Source: Sporosarcina sp. HYO08
GTDB lineage: Bacteria; Bacillota; Bacilli; Bacillales_A; Planococcaceae
Length of the DNA: 64,000 bases
Assembly: GCF_001563475.1 (NCBI RefSeq)
Contig: NZ_LPUT01000001.1
Coordinates: forward strand, 124,001 to 188,000
Reading direction: 5' to 3'
Shown here: positions 24,967 through 34,976 of the stretch, one piece after another
How positions within the stretch are numbered: the stretch's first letter is position 1
Layout: each line of letters opens with the position of its first letter
Program-made: the position numbers and the translations under genes
Notes under the pieces: model-generated
Told to the model about the DNA's origin: nothing
Databases searched by the model: none
Seen by the model: the letters and a program-made list of their open reading frames with translations, nothing else

Positions 24967-25554
24967 TTGAAGAAAATTCTTGGGACACTCATTATAGTAA
25001 TTGCGTTATTGGTCGGAAGTTCAACAGAAAGCTATGCTGCATCTAGCACATATACTGTTAAAAAAGGTGATTCATTATACAAAATTTCCAGAATGCATAA
25101 TGTGACTGTTGCGAATTTAAAGTCTTGGAATGGATTAAAATCAGATCTAATTCATCCAAATCAAAAACTTAAAGTTGTAAAGGGTACAACGAAAGCACAA
25201 ACTGCAAAACCAGTAGCAAAAAAGGTGTCAACAACACCCTCTAGATCGAATGGAGAAAAAGTTGTAAAAGAGTTCGTTGTTTCTGCGACAGCTTACACAG
25301 CAAGCTGCAATGGTTGCACGGGCATTACGAAAACGGGTATCAACTTAAAGAAAAATCCAAATGCTAAAGTCATAGCGGTCGATCCAAGTGTCATTAAACT
25401 TGGCACAAAGGTTTATGTTGAAGGATATGGCTATGCGGTTGCCGGCGACATCGGCGGTGCGATTAAAGGAAATAAAATCGACGTCTTTTTCCCAACAAAA
25501 AGCCAAGCGTATAATTGGGGAAGAAAAAGCGTTAAAATTAAAGTGCTTGAATAA
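24967..25554 (+). CDS. Secreted LysM and 3D-domain cell-wall protein (YocH-like)
   Basis: The 195-residue precursor has a signal peptide (cleavage likely after SYAA, residue about 25). One LysM domain follows (YTVKKGDSLYKISRMHNVTVANLKSWNG, residues about 29-70), then a Lys/Thr/Ser linker. A C-terminal 3D domain shows the family Asp residues in IAVDPSVIKLGTKVYVEG, AGDIGGAIKGNKIDVFF. The 3D fold resembles MltA lytic transglycosylase, so it probably binds and cuts or remodels peptidoglycan. B. subtilis YocH has two LysM repeats; this one has one. The start is TTG after GAGGGG. A WalR box lies upstream. Confidence 0.85.
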   Translation: MKKILGTLIIVIALLVGSSTESYAASSTYTVKKGDSLYKISRMHNVTVANLKSWNGLKSDLIHPNQKLKVVKGTTKAQTAKPVAKKVSTTPSRSNGEKVVKEFVVSATAYTASCNGCTGITKTGINLKKNPNAKVIAVDPSVIKLGTKVYVEGYGYAVAGDIGGAIKGNKIDVFFPTKSQAYNWGRKSVKIKVLE

Positions 25555-25562
25555 TAGCATTC

Positions 25563-25600
25563 AAAGCTTGTCCGGCAAGAGTGGACAGGCTTTTTTTGTG
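25563..25600 (+). terminator. Terminator of the LysM/3D gene
   Basis: AAGCTTGTCC pairs with GGACAGGCTT (one mismatch, 9-nt loop), followed by seven T. Confidence 0.85.
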
Positions 25601-25664
25601 CATGCATCATATTATTTTAATCCCTTCGATGGTAAACTTGTCAAAAAGGAAAGTGGGGAAAAGA

Positions 25665-26213
25665 ATGGATCGACGAAGACTTCTTCTACTCGGAATCGTT
25701 GCGATTGCTATTCCGCTGTTCATCTGGCTGCAATTTTTTGAGATACCGAACAAGGTGGAAATTGGAGAGGAACGTATGCAACAAGACCCGGAACAGCATG
25801 AATTTGAAAAGGTTCTTTCATTTGAAAACGATTATATGGGGAATGCATCGAATATCAGCAATCTTTTTGGGGCATTACCGCTCCATCAATATAAAGGAAC
25901 GCTTGCGCTGAATCCAGAACATCTCTCTTTGACGATGAATTATGAAGTCAGCACCGATGAACTTCAAGGGAAGGCGGAGCAAGCAGTAATTTATAATACG
26001 ACCGCTGCATTTGTCCTCATTCATAATCTTGAAGAGATCGAAATGCATTTCCAAGATCATTCTTACATTGTCACAAGGGAAAATGTGGCACAATGGTTTG
26101 GTAATGATTTCCAGGCATTGCTAGATCCGGAAGTATTCAAGAAAGAAGTGCAAACACCTCTTGTGGAAGGGGAAACGGAAAAAATGTTAGCAGCATTTAT
26201 GAAAGGAGAATAA
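25665..26213 (+). CDS. DUF4825 domain membrane-anchored protein
   Basis: The 182-residue protein has an N-terminal Arg-rich start and a single hydrophobic anchor (LLLLGIVAIAIPLFIWLQFF, residues 5-24) without lipobox. The extracellular domain has the DUF4825 pattern: NDYMGNASNISNLFGALPL, then YKGTLALNPEHLSLTMNYEV. Function is unknown; similar domains occur next to anti-sigma and BlaR-type proteins. The ATG of MDRRR is chosen because AAAGGAAAGTGGGG precedes it; an earlier in-frame ATG lies beyond the previous terminator's loop. yueD follows after 3 bp, so the two form an operon. Confidence 0.75.
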   Translation: MDRRRLLLLGIVAIAIPLFIWLQFFEIPNKVEIGEERMQQDPEQHEFEKVLSFENDYMGNASNISNLFGALPLHQYKGTLALNPEHLSLTMNYEVSTDELQGKAEQAVIYNTTAAFVLIHNLEEIEMHFQDHSYIVTRENVAQWFGNDFQALLDPEVFKKEVQTPLVEGETEKMLAAFMKGE

Positions 26214-26216
26214 CAA

Positions 26217-26939
26217 ATGGATGTTTTTATCATCACAGGGGCTTCGAAAGGGATTGGATTTGAACTCTCTAAGCAACTACAAGCAGCAGGAAAAAAAGTG
26301 ATTGGCATGGCGAGGACGAATCCTGAGAACGCGGACAGCTTTGTTGCGATTGACTTATCGAATACCGAGCAGCTTGAGTCAATCATGGCATCGTGTATTT
26401 CGCAACATCGTCAAGAAGCGACTTCATTTACATTGATTAATAATGCGGGAATGGTGGAGCCGATTGGGTTGGTTGGATCACTATCGCCAGAAGATATTTC
26501 AAAAGCGCTAGCGGTTAATTTGACAGCTCCTATCATTCTTTCAAATACATTCATTAAACAGTTAAATCATTTTAGCGGAAAGAAAAAGATCGTCAACATT
26601 TCGTCAGGCGCCGGGCGAAAAGTGTATGAAGGATGGGGCGTCTATTGTACGACGAAAGCCGGATTGGATCATTTTTCACGCGTTGTTGCGGTTGAGCAGG
26701 AAAATACACAGCACCCGGTGTCGATCGTCTCGATTGCACCGGGGATTATTGATACGGGCATGCAGGAAACGATCCGTCAAAGTAATGCTGACCAGTTTCC
26801 GTTAATCGATCGGTTCGTTGATTATAAGGAACAAGGTCTATTAAGCAGTGCAGAGGAGATCGCTGCCAAATTGATTCGTTTTATCGAAAGTGATGATTTT
26901 GAAACGTCAAATCCGATTGCAGATCTTCGCGAAATCTAA
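26217..26939 (+). CDS. yueD: (S)-benzoin-forming benzil reductase-like short-chain dehydrogenase
   Basis: The 240-residue classical SDR has the NADP site TGASKGIGFEL at residue 7, NNAG near residue 77, the catalytic Ser in NISSGAG near residue 131 and the YCTTK pair near residues 144-148. The sequence is close to B. subtilis YueD and Bacillus cereus benzil reductase, which reduce aromatic diketones in vitro; the physiological substrate is unknown, and sepiapterin-reductase-like activity is also possible. AAAGGAG lies 8 nt upstream. It is co-transcribed with the DUF4825 gene and ends at a bidirectional terminator shared with mnmM. Confidence 0.85.
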   Translation: MDVFIITGASKGIGFELSKQLQAAGKKVIGMARTNPENADSFVAIDLSNTEQLESIMASCISQHRQEATSFTLINNAGMVEPIGLVGSLSPEDISKALAVNLTAPIILSNTFIKQLNHFSGKKKIVNISSGAGRKVYEGWGVYCTTKAGLDHFSRVVAVEQENTQHPVSIVSIAPGIIDTGMQETIRQSNADQFPLIDRFVDYKEQGLLSSAEEIAAKLIRFIESDDFETSNPIADLREI

Positions 26940-26978
26940 AAAAAGAAGCGTTCACCTTTCACGAACACTTCTTTTTCA
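26938..26978. terminator. Bidirectional terminator between yueD and mnmM
   Basis: AAAGAAGCGTTC pairs with GAACACTTCTTT (one mismatch, 8-nt loop), with A-run and T-run on either side, between two converging genes. Confidence 0.85.
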
Positions 26979-26980
26979 TT

Positions 26981-27568
26981 TTATTCCACTAACGTCGGTA
27001 CATCGAAATCTTTCATCTTCTCCAGCGCAATTAAAAATGGCGGGTTATTCCGCTGATTCAATAACTCATAGCGAATGACATGGACATCCGCTTGATGCAG
27101 CTTTTTGACATAAGCAAGCAACGCATCACGCTCTTCTGGGCCACCCTCATGCCCGTCATAAACAGAAATCGTTATTATGCCGCCCTTTTTTAACAAACCA
27201 AGCAAAGTGTGAATCGCTTGAATGGTTGTTTTTGGCTTTGTAATAATTGATAAATCGTCGCTGTAGGGCAAGTAGCCGAGATTAAACATCGCACCGCCAA
27301 TTGGACCTTCGACGAACTGTCCAACTTTGTCGTGGCTCTCGAGCAGGAGCGTTGTTCGGTCATTCAAAGTACCAAGACGAGCAGACGTCGCATCAAGCGC
27401 CGCCTGCTGAACATCAAAGGCGAACACATGTCCATCTTCGCCGACGAGCTCCGCAAGAAATAATGTATCATTGCCATTGCCGGCAGTTGCATCGACAACG
27501 GTTTCGCCCGGTTCAACCGTTTGTGCAATGAGGTGCTTGGTCATTGGCAACACACGTTTAAGCATCAT
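26981..27568 (-). CDS. mnmM: tRNA 5-aminomethyl-2-thiouridine methyltransferase MnmM (YtqB)
   Basis: The 195-residue class I methyltransferase has the SAM motif VVDATAGNGNDTLFLAELVG near residue 24, an acidic FAFDVQ motif II and the MFNLGYLPYSDD motif IV, which is diagnostic of the YtqB family. This family was recently shown to supply the last methylation of mnm5s2U34 in Gram-positive tRNAs, replacing the MnmC domain of E. coli. The start overlaps the upstream ytqA stop as ATGA, matching the B. subtilis ytqA-ytqB pair. Some annotations call it a putative rRNA methylase. Confidence 0.88.
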   Translation of the reverse strand: MMLKRVLPMTKHLIAQTVEPGETVVDATAGNGNDTLFLAELVGEDGHVFAFDVQQAALDATSARLGTLNDRTTLLLESHDKVGQFVEGPIGGAMFNLGYLPYSDDLSIITKPKTTIQAIHTLLGLLKKGGIITISVYDGHEGGPEERDALLAYVKKLHQADVHVIRYELLNQRNNPPFLIALEKMKDFDVPTLVE

Positions 27569-28524
27569 GACTGTTCCACCACACCTGCATATTTTTTACC
27601 TTGCCAGCTGCCGCGTCGTTCGAGTTCCTTGTCGATGCCGTTTAACACTTCCCATTTAGTAACGCTCCACATCGGACCAATCATTAACTCGATCGGGCCA
27701 TCCCCGGTAATGCGGTGAACGATCATGTCAGGCGGAAGAATTTCTAATTGATCTGCAACTAAATTGATATATTCTTCCTTTTCTAGAAATTCCAGCTGAC
27801 CTTTTTCATACTGCTTCACCATTGGCGTTCCTTTTAATAAATGCAGCAAATGAATTTTAATGCCTTGCACATCAAGCTTCGCAACTTCCTTCGCGGTTTC
27901 CATCATCATGTCGTAATCTTCCATCGGCAATCCGTTAATGATGTGTGTACAAACACGTATGCCATGTTTTCGCAACTTTTCCACACCTTCAACATATGTT
28001 GCGAAATCATGTGCGCGGTTTACGAGCGCTGCTGTTTTTTCATGGACAGTTTGAAGTCCAAGTTCGACCCATAAATAAGTACGTTCATGTAATTCTGCCA
28101 AGTATTCCACAACATCATCGGGCAAACAATCCGGGCGCGTCGCAATCGACATTCCAACGACACCATCTTGCGCAAGCGCTGCTTCAAATTTTTCTTTTAA
28201 AACGGGCAGCGGGGCATGTGTGTTTGTATACGCTTGGAAATATGCCATATACTTTCCATCTTTCCATTTCTGGTGCATGCGATCACGGATTTCCGCGAAT
28301 TGCACATCAATCGGATCGACCCGATCACCCGCAAAATCACCTGAACCAGCAACACTGCAAAATGTGCAGCCGCCGTAAGCAACTGTGCCGTCGCGATTTG
28401 GACAATCAAACCCGCCATCAAGTGCTACTTTAAACACTTTAAAACCAAATTCATCTTTTAAATGTCTAGACCATGTATGGTATCGTTTCCCTTCAGTTGG
28501 AAACGGAAATAGATTATTCTCCAA
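27565..28524 (-). CDS. ytqA: TIGR01212-family radical SAM protein (YtqA)
   Basis: The product has about 319 residues. The iron-sulfur cysteines are in DGGFDCPNRDGTVAYGGCTFC near residue 40, the spaced-out radical SAM arrangement special to the YhcC/YtqA family. The central TRPDCLPDDVVEYLAEL and VCTHIINGLPMEDYDMMMETA belong to the SAM barrel. The substrate is unknown, though pairing with mnmM hints at tRNA modification. An ATG nine bases upstream abuts GAGGAG with no spacing, so I take the TTG at LENNLFPF as the start. The stop overlaps mnmM. Confidence 0.85.
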   Translation of the reverse strand: MENNLFPFPTEGKRYHTWSRHLKDEFGFKVFKVALDGGFDCPNRDGTVAYGGCTFCSVAGSGDFAGDRVDPIDVQFAEIRDRMHQKWKDGKYMAYFQAYTNTHAPLPVLKEKFEAALAQDGVVGMSIATRPDCLPDDVVEYLAELHERTYLWVELGLQTVHEKTAALVNRAHDFATYVEGVEKLRKHGIRVCTHIINGLPMEDYDMMMETAKEVAKLDVQGIKIHLLHLLKGTPMVKQYEKGQLEFLEKEEYINLVADQLEILPPDMIVHRITGDGPIELMIGPMWSVTKWEVLNGIDKELERRGSWQGKKYAGVVEQS

Positions 28525-28658
28525 AATTTTCATCTCCTCTAACGGTACATTTTATCACGTTTTGTCATCTGAATAATAGAACATATTTCATAAGACTTGT
28601 TCAAATCCTCGAAAAAGCATACACTCGACATATATTTCGGTGAACGGAGGAAATTTTT

Positions 28659-29843
28659 GTGCCAAAACAAGTCTGGCTGTTAATCATCGGCATGTTCATC
28701 AATGTGATGGGGAATTCATTTTTATGGCCCTTAAACACCATTTACATGCATGATTATTTAGGAAAATCTTTGTCTGTTGCTGGGCTTGTGCTTATGGCCA
28801 ATTCCGCGGCAGGTGTAGTAGGCAATCTATTAGGCGGGTACTTATTTGATAAAATTGGTGGTTATAAATCGATCTTAACGGGCATTGTCATTTCGTCATT
28901 GTCGTTATTGGCGCTTGTCTTTTGGCACGGTTGGCCCCATTACGTCTGGTTATTAACAATTCTTGGTTTTAGCGGGGGGATTATTTTCCCAAGTATGTAT
29001 GCAATGGTCGGAACGCTTTGGGCAGATGGCGGTCGTAAAGCGTTCAATGCGATTTACCTTGCGCAAAATGTTGGCGTGGCAATTGGTCCTGCATTGGCGG
29101 GAATTGTTGCTTCTATTAATATTCATTTCATTTTCTCTGCAAATTTATTCTTTTATCTATTATTCTTTTTGCTCGCATTTTTCGGCTATCGTAAAATGGA
29201 AATTGCGCCGGATCGGCATACATCCATTATTAAGGAAAAAAAGCGCATTCAAAACAAAGCACCTTTCTATGCATTATTGATAATTACGAGCGGATATTTA
29301 ATTACGTGGTTAGTGTATTCCCAATGGATTACGACGATCTCCACACATACTTTGTCGCTCGGAATCAGTCTTCCGCAGTATAGCTTGCTTTGGACTGTGA
29401 ATGGTTTGTTAATCGTACTCGGACAACCGCTCATAAAACCCGTGATCAAGCTATTAGAAGATAAAATTAAATCACAAATGCTAGTCGGTATTTTCATTTT
29501 TGCTATCTCATTCATTGTCGTTGCGTTTGCGGAGACGTTTACAATGTTTATTGTGGCGATGGTCATATTAACGTTTGCGGAAATGTTTGTCTGGCCTGCG
29601 ATCCCGACAATTGCTGATCAACTGGCACCGAAAGGCAGAAGTGGATTTTACCAAGGGTTTGTCAATTCTACTGCAACTGTCGGTCGTATGATTGGTCCGG
29701 TGGCGGGGGGTGTACTGGCCGATCAATACGGTATGCAACTAATGCTCTTTTTACTGACCGGTCTGTTGATTATTCCAGTTATTACGACCTTCCTTTATGA
29801 TCGACCTTTAAAGAAAAATCATTTTTATGAACCGGAAAGCTAA
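28659..29843 (+). CDS. yttB: MFS transporter, YttB-like
   Basis: The 394-residue 12-segment transporter shows motif A as GGYLFDKIGGYKSI after segment 2 and VAGGVLADQYGMQL near the end. In B. subtilis the MFS gene yttB occupies the same place beside ytqA-ytqB, which supports the assignment. Substrate is unknown. The start is GTG, 8 nt after CGGAGG. It diverges from ytqA with a 125-bp shared promoter region. Confidence 0.82.
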   Translation: MPKQVWLLIIGMFINVMGNSFLWPLNTIYMHDYLGKSLSVAGLVLMANSAAGVVGNLLGGYLFDKIGGYKSILTGIVISSLSLLALVFWHGWPHYVWLLTILGFSGGIIFPSMYAMVGTLWADGGRKAFNAIYLAQNVGVAIGPALAGIVASINIHFIFSANLFFYLLFFLLAFFGYRKMEIAPDRHTSIIKEKKRIQNKAPFYALLIITSGYLITWLVYSQWITTISTHTLSLGISLPQYSLLWTVNGLLIVLGQPLIKPVIKLLEDKIKSQMLVGIFIFAISFIVVAFAETFTMFIVAMVILTFAEMFVWPAIPTIADQLAPKGRSGFYQGFVNSTATVGRMIGPVAGGVLADQYGMQLMLFLLTGLLIIPVITTFLYDRPLKKNHFYEPES

Positions 29844-29866
29844 TGATAGCTTGCCGGTTTTTTAAA
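29829..29866 (+). terminator. Terminator of yttB
   Basis: ACCGGAAAGCTA pairs with TAGCTTGCCGGT (one mismatch, 4-nt loop), then six T. The left arm covers the final codons of the gene. Confidence 0.88.
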
Positions 29867-29995
29867 ATTCTTTTGTTCAGTTCTAGCCCGTACGCTGCAT
29901 ACACTGACACTATTATTGAAACATTCAATGAACTTTGATTAAATGAAAGGGCAAGGGAATTCTTAAAGTGATGAATGATAAAGGGGGAGTGTCAC

Positions 29996-30682
29996 GTGAA
30001 ACCAATTTACACATCGGCTAAAGAAGCGGTTGCCGAGATACATGACGGTGCCACATTGATGGTTGGGGGATTTGGTCTAGTTGGAATTCCAGAACAGCTC
30101 ATTTTAGCACTCGTTGATAAAGGCGTTACTGATTTAACGGTTATTTCAAATAACTGCGGTGTAGATGAGTGGGGACTGGGGCTCTTATTAAAAAACAAAC
30201 AAATTAAAAAGATGATTGGCTCCTATGTGGGAGAAAATAAAGAGTTTGAGCGTCAAGTACTATCCGGCGAAATTGAAGTGGAATTGACGCCGCAAGGAAC
30301 ATTGGCGGAAAAAATACGCGCGGGCGGGGCAGGCATACCTGCATTTTACACTCCGGCCGGCGTTGGAACGACTGTCGCAGAAGGAAAAGAAACACGTATT
30401 TTTAACGGCAAGGAGTATGTTTTGGAAGAGGCTTTGTATGCGGATTTTGCACTCATTCGTGCGGCAAAAGCGGATCGGTTCGGCAATTTAATCTACAATA
30501 AAACAGCGCAAAACTTTAATCCGATGATGGCGGCGGCAGGTAAAGTGACCATCGCGGAAGTGGAAGAAATCGTTGAAACAGGCAGTTTAGATCCAGCGAT
30601 GATTCACACACCTAGCATTTATGTGCAAGGCTTGCTGCAAGCAGAGCAGGAAAAACGAATTGAGCGGTTGACAACTCGATAA
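29996..30682 (+). CDS. scoA: Succinyl-CoA:3-ketoacid CoA transferase, subunit A
   Basis: The 228-residue alpha subunit has the glycine-rich [22 protein letters not shown] at residue 18 and [40 protein letters not shown], all conserved in the SCOT/AtoD family. It moves CoA from succinyl-CoA to acetoacetate or another 3-keto acid with subunit B. The start is GTG, 7 nt after AAAGGGGGA; earlier in-frame codons lie before that site. scoB follows after 19 bp. Confidence 0.92.
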   Translation: MKPIYTSAKEAVAEIHDGATLMVGGFGLVGIPEQLILALVDKGVTDLTVISNNCGVDEWGLGLLLKNKQIKKMIGSYVGENKEFERQVLSGEIEVELTPQGTLAEKIRAGGAGIPAFYTPAGVGTTVAEGKETRIFNGKEYVLEEALYADFALIRAAKADRFGNLIYNKTAQNFNPMMAAAGKVTIAEVEEIVETGSLDPAMIHTPSIYVQGLLQAEQEKRIERLTTR

Positions 30683-30701
30683 GGGAAGGGGACGTTCACG
30701 A

Positions 30702-31361
30702 ATGGCATTAAATATAAGGGAACGAATTGCGAAACGAGCGGAGCAGGAAATCCAAGACGGTAACTATGTCAATTTAGGCATTGGCATCCCTACGTTAGTT
30801 GCGAATTTTATTGGGGAAGATAAAACAGTCGTACTTCAATCTGAAAATGGCTTGCTAGGCATTGGACCTTACCCAACTGAAAACGAAGTTGACCCAGATT
30901 TAGTAAATGCCGGAAAGGAAACGGTTACCGCAATTCCTGGATCTGCCTATTTCTCTAGTGCCGAATCTTTTAGTATGATTCGCGGCGGTCATATCGATGT
31001 TGCAATTCTCGGTGCAATGGAAGTGTCAGAAAAAGGAGATCTAGCAAACTGGATGATTCCAGGCAAGATGATTAAAGGGATGGGCGGTGCGATGGACCTT
31101 GTGCATGGCGCGAAAAAGATTATCGTTGTGATGGATCATGTCGCAAAGGATGGTTCACCAAAAATTAAAAAGGAATGTTCTTTGCCGCTGACAGGAAAGG
31201 GTGTCGTCCAAAAAATCATTACGGAGCGTGCTGTGATTGACGTTACGCCAGAAGGACTCGAATTAAAAGAAGTGTTTGAAGGCTATTCGATTCAAGATGT
31301 TGTCGATACAACAGAAGTGCCGCTTATTCAAAATGATGTGAAAGAAAATGTCCGTTTTTGA
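30702..31361 (+). CDS. scoB: Succinyl-CoA:3-ketoacid CoA transferase, subunit B
   Basis: The 219-residue beta subunit has the catalytic-glutamate loop [16 protein letters not shown] near residue 46 and the [39 protein letters not shown] region of the family. It completes the CoA transferase with ScoA. AAGGGAAGGGG precedes the ATG. I see no hairpin terminator after the stop before the leuS leader promoter 40 bp on, so some read-through into the T-box leader is possible. Confidence 0.92.
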   Translation: MALNIRERIAKRAEQEIQDGNYVNLGIGIPTLVANFIGEDKTVVLQSENGLLGIGPYPTENEVDPDLVNAGKETVTAIPGSAYFSSAESFSMIRGGHIDVAILGAMEVSEKGDLANWMIPGKMIKGMGGAMDLVHGAKKIIVVMDHVAKDGSPKIKKECSLPLTGKGVVQKIITERAVIDVTPEGLELKEVFEGYSIQDVVDTTEVPLIQNDVKENVRF

Positions 31362-31401
31362 TAAAGGATAGTCGATGAAAGATGGCAACTTCAATGTCGG
31401 C

Positions 31402-31430
31402 TTGTATTTTTTTCACAATTCGGGTACACT
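31402..31430 (+). promoter_or_regulatory. Promoter of the leuS T-box leader
   Basis: TTGTAT and TACACT are separated by exactly 17 nt, just upstream of the leader. Confidence 0.55.
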
Positions 31431-31436
31431 GTACGA

Positions 31437-31705
31437 AAGCGACATGAAACAACATATTTTTTGCTTTGATAAGGAATAGTAATCAGAAAAGTGATCGATA
31501 GAGAGCTGACGGTTGGTGCAAGTCGGCGGCGCAATTTTGATGAACTCACCTTAGAGCTCGCATTGGTGAACAATAGTAACTAATTGCCGTTTTCCGCGTT
31601 AAGGATTCAAGCTGGGCGACTTTGTCGTCAATTTGGGTGGCACCGCGGGAAAATGCATTTCATGATCTCGTCCCTATTTTTTTAGGGACGGGATTTTTTT
31701 ATCTT
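31437..31705 (+). ncRNA. Leucine T-box leader of leuS
   Basis: The leader has an AGTAATCAGA (AGTA box) segment in stem I, a specifier region GAACTCACC with CTC (Leu) at 31545-31547, and the T-box core TGGGTGGCACCGCGGG at 31634-31649 that pairs with the tRNA acceptor end. A 12-bp terminator (ATCTCGTCCCTA/TAGGGACGGGAT) is followed by seven T. Uncharged leucyl-tRNA should favour the antiterminator and allow leuS transcription. It fills the 366-bp gap before leuS. Confidence 0.95.
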
Positions 31706-31727
31706 TAAATAGTAGAGGAGTTATAGT

Positions 31728-34142
31728 ATGAGTTACAATCATGGTCAAATTGAAAAGAAATGGCAACAGTATTGGGATGAAAACGAAACATATAAAATGG
31801 TAGATGATCCATCCAAGCCGAAATTTTATGCACTAGATATGTTCCCGTATCCGTCGGGGGCAGGACTTCACGTCGGCCATCCGCTCGGCTATATTGCAAC
31901 GGATATTTTAAGTTCCTTCAAACGGAAGCAGGGCTATAACGTCCTTCATCCAATGGGGTGGGATGCGTTTGGTCTACCTGCTGAGCAGTATGCACTTGAC
32001 ACGGGAAATGATCCGGCTGAATTTACAGCGAAAAATATCGCGACGTTTAAACGTCAAATGAAAGATCTAGGTTTTTCGTATGACTGGGATCGTGAAGTTA
32101 ATACAACTGATCCAAGCTATTATAAATGGACACAATGGATTTTTATCCAACTGTACAAGAAAGGCTTGGCATATGTCGATGAAGTACCTGTGAACTGGTG
32201 TCCTGCACTTGGAACGGTGTTAGCGAACGAAGAAGTGATCGACGGGAAATCCGAGCGCGGCGGTCATCCGGTTGAGCGTCGTCCAATGCGTCAGTGGGTG
32301 CTTCGCATTACAGAATATGCAGATCGTTTACTAGAAGATTTAGATGATCTTGATTGGCCGGAAAGCCTGAAAGATATGCAGCGCAACTGGATCGGCCGTT
32401 CAGAAGGTGCACAATTAACATTTGAAATCGATGGCACAGATCTATCATTTGAAGCGTTTACGACGCGTCCAGATACGATTTTTGGCGCAACGTATGCAGT
32501 GCTTGCCCCGGAGCATAAATTAGTCGAAAAAATTACGACAGCCGAGCAAAAAGAAGCGGTTGAAAACTATTTAAACGAAGTAAAAATGAAGAGCGACCTA
32601 GAGCGTACGGATCTTGCAAAAGAGAAAACGGGCGTATTTACAGGTGCTTACGCGATTAACCCGGCAAGCGGCGAAAAAATGCCCATTTGGATTGCGGACT
32701 ATGTACTTGCGTCTTATGGAACCGGTGCAATTATGGCAGTTCCGGCGCATGATGAGCGTGACTATGAATTCGCGAAGGAATTTGACTTGCCGATCATTGA
32801 AGTTGTGGCGGGCGGAGATGTTTCAAAAGAAGCGTATGTTGGTGACGGTGCGCACGTCAACTCTGGTTTCTTGGATGGACTTGGGAAAGAAGAAGCGATT
32901 GAAAAAGCGATTGCTTGGTTTGTCGAACAAGGCAAAGGCGAAAAGAAAATTACATACCGCCTGCGCGATTGGTTATTCTCCAGACAGCGTTACTGGGGTG
33001 AGCCGATTCCAATTATCCATTGGGAAGACGGCACAATGACAACTGTTGATGAATCAGAACTACCGCTTAAATTGCCTGTGACGGATAATATCAAACCGAG
33101 TGGTACAGGTGAATCACCGCTTGCGAATATTGATGAGTGGGTAAATATAGTCGATCCGAAAACGGGTATGAAAGGCCGCCGCGAAACAAATACGATGCCG
33201 CAATGGGCAGGCAGCTGCTGGTATTATATCCGCTACATCGATCCGCATAATGATGACATGCTCATCGATCCGAAACTTGCAGAACGCTGGCTGCCGGTTG
33301 ATATTTACGTCGGTGGTGCGGAACATGCGGTTCTTCACTTATTGTACGCACGTTTCTGGCACAAAGTATTGTATGATATCGGTGTTGTCAAGACGAAAGA
33401 ACCATTCCAAAAGCTCTTTAACCAAGGGATGATTTTAGGTGAAGGGCATGTCAAAATGTCTAAATCACTTGGCAACGTTATTAATCCAGATGATATCGTA
33501 CATTCTCACGGTGCGGATACGCTGCGTCTTTATGAAATGTTCATGGGACCACTTGAAGCTTCAAAAGAATGGTCGACAAACGGATTGGATGGCGCACGCC
33601 GTTTCCTAGACCGTATTTGGCGTCTATTCGTCAACGAAGACGGTTCACTAAGTGCAAAAATTACTGACACAACGGGCGGTCCACTTGAAAAAGTGTATCA
33701 CCAAACAGTCAAAAAAGTGACGGAAGACTTCGAAGGCATGCGCAACAATACTGCTATTTCACAGATGATGGTATTCATCAATGATGGCTATAAAGTTGAC
33801 GAGATTCCGAAAGAATATGTGGAAGGCTTTGTGAAATTGATTTCCCCAATTACACCGCACTTAGCGGAAGAACTATGGGAGAAGCTAGGTCATACAAATA
33901 CAATTACGTATGAAGCTTGGCCAACATATGACGAAACAAAGCTCGTTGACGACACAGTGGAAGTTGCCGTTCAAATTAACGGTAAAGTCCGCGCAAAAAT
34001 CGATGTTGCGAAAGATATTACAAAAGAAGACCTTGAAAAAGTCGCGTTGGATGACGAGCATGTCAAACAGTGGCTCGAAGGAAAAGAATTGAAAAAAGTC
34101 ATCGCTATCCCGGGAAGACTTGTGAATATTGTAGCGAAATAA
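31728..34142 (+). CDS. leuS: Leucyl-tRNA synthetase
   Basis: The 804-residue class I synthetase has the HIGH-type motif [18 protein letters not shown] near residue 40. The editing domain ([20 protein letters not shown] and [16 protein letters not shown]) spans about residues 225-415, and KMSKSLGN lies near residue 576. It charges tRNA-Leu and hydrolyses mischarged products. AGAGGAG lies 7 nt before the ATG. Expression is controlled by the upstream Leu T-box. A terminator closes it. Confidence 0.97.
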   Translation: MSYNHGQIEKKWQQYWDENETYKMVDDPSKPKFYALDMFPYPSGAGLHVGHPLGYIATDILSSFKRKQGYNVLHPMGWDAFGLPAEQYALDTGNDPAEFTAKNIATFKRQMKDLGFSYDWDREVNTTDPSYYKWTQWIFIQLYKKGLAYVDEVPVNWCPALGTVLANEEVIDGKSERGGHPVERRPMRQWVLRITEYADRLLEDLDDLDWPESLKDMQRNWIGRSEGAQLTFEIDGTDLSFEAFTTRPDTIFGATYAVLAPEHKLVEKITTAEQKEAVENYLNEVKMKSDLERTDLAKEKTGVFTGAYAINPASGEKMPIWIADYVLASYGTGAIMAVPAHDERDYEFAKEFDLPIIEVVAGGDVSKEAYVGDGAHVNSGFLDGLGKEEAIEKAIAWFVEQGKGEKKITYRLRDWLFSRQRYWGEPIPIIHWEDGTMTTVDESELPLKLPVTDNIKPSGTGESPLANIDEWVNIVDPKTGMKGRRETNTMPQWAGSCWYYIRYIDPHNDDMLIDPKLAERWLPVDIYVGGAEHAVLHLLYARFWHKVLYDIGVVKTKEPFQKLFNQGMILGEGHVKMSKSLGNVINPDDIVHSHGADTLRLYEMFMGPLEASKEWSTNGLDGARRFLDRIWRLFVNEDGSLSAKITDTTGGPLEKVYHQTVKKVTEDFEGMRNNTAISQMMVFINDGYKVDEIPKEYVEGFVKLISPITPHLAEELWEKLGHTNTITYEAWPTYDETKLVDDTVEVAVQINGKVRAKIDVAKDITKEDLEKVALDDEHVKQWLEGKELKKVIAIPGRLVNIVAK

Positions 34143-34154
34143 ATTGTATGAACG

Positions 34155-34202
34155 AAGCCTGTGTCCGAACTTATAAAATGAGTTCGGATACAGGCTTTTT
34201 GA
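34155..34202 (+). terminator. Terminator of leuS
   Basis: AAGCCTGTGTCCGAACT pairs with AGTTCGGATACAGGCTT (one mismatch, 9-nt loop), then T-run. Confidence 0.92.
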
Positions 34203-34228
34203 ATATTCTTTTTAGACGAAGGCAATTT

Positions 34229-34750
34229 TCAATCCCTGACTGAATTCGCAATGTCTAGTAATAATTCAGATGCATGTTTTGCAGCATTATGATCAAGCAT
34301 TAAGACATATTGCCACCCATTTTTTTCAAAGGCTAACGTATTAAACCCTTCCAACGCAGTTTCACTAAAAAGTGCCTCATTGCCATCATTTAGCGTAAAT
34401 ACTTTATCAATCTTATCTTCACCAAGCAGGCTCTTATACTCAATCGGTCTTATGACAATTTTATAATGATTTTCCTCATTATTTTGGTTTAAGTAGGTGA
34501 TTTCAAGATGATCATCTTCATAGCCTTCCAAATCGGCAAATCTTCCGAAAGAGTGCGTGAAAGCAATCGGCGGAATTCGAATGGGTAATGCAATATCACG
34601 TTTGTAATGTTGTTTACTATCCATAAGAGCTTGATCCACTTCTTGATAACCGATCTCAAAAAAGGCTTTTTCAAAACGCTCTTCTTTGGTGCAAGCGGAA
34701 ATAGTCAATAATAGGAAGAACGCAAACAATGATAACCCGGTTTTTCTCAT
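34229..34750 (-). CDS. Hypothetical lipoprotein, 173 aa
   Basis: The precursor starts MRKTGLSLF, with lipobox LLLTISAC near residue 20, so the mature protein should be anchored outside. The C-terminal part (KVFTLNDGNEALFSETALEGFNTLAFEKNGWQYVLMLD) looks like a small beta-rich domain of the kind that reports an extracytoplasmic value, but I do not recognise the family. AAGGGGTGG lies 6 nt before the ATG; longer in-frame starts run into a repeat. It converges on leuS. Confidence 0.65.
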   Translation of the reverse strand: MRKTGLSLFAFFLLLTISACTKEERFEKAFFEIGYQEVDQALMDSKQHYKRDIALPIRIPPIAFTHSFGRFADLEGYEDDHLEITYLNQNNEENHYKIVIRPIEYKSLLGEDKIDKVFTLNDGNEALFSETALEGFNTLAFEKNGWQYVLMLDHNAAKHASELLLDIANSVRD

Positions 34751-34805
34751 GAAAGACCACCCCTTGCTACTGTATGTGGGGAAAAGACGTATATTAGTAT
34801 TTACT

Positions 34806-34833
34806 TTTAACTTGATTCGGCAGATGCCCTCCA
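34806..34833. repeat. Fragment of the dispersed repeat (left-end type)
   Basis: TTTAACTTGATTCGGCAGAT continues as GCCCTCC and matches the left end of the element at 46870-46895 with only a few differences. No matching right end is evident nearby, so this is probably a solo or decayed half. Confidence 0.5.
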
Positions 34834-34916
34834 CTTTCATTTTGATCTAGTTATTTTTCACGTGGGAATTAAATAGTGGAATGTTTACTAAGTTTTAACT
34901 AAATTCTGTAATTTTA

Positions 34917-34945
34917 TTGCTTGTCCGTACCAGTTGGCTTATAAT
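34917..34945 (+). promoter_or_regulatory. Promoter of the small gene at 34977
   Basis: TTGCTT and TATAAT are separated by 17 nt. The start of transcription would be about 25 nt before the start codon. Confidence 0.65.
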
Positions 34946-34976
34946 GAAATCAACAACGTATGGGGGGAAGATACTA

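Noticed and set aside
31362..31500. scoB terminator
   Set aside because: No hairpin with T-run was found between scoB and the T-box leader, so none is listed.
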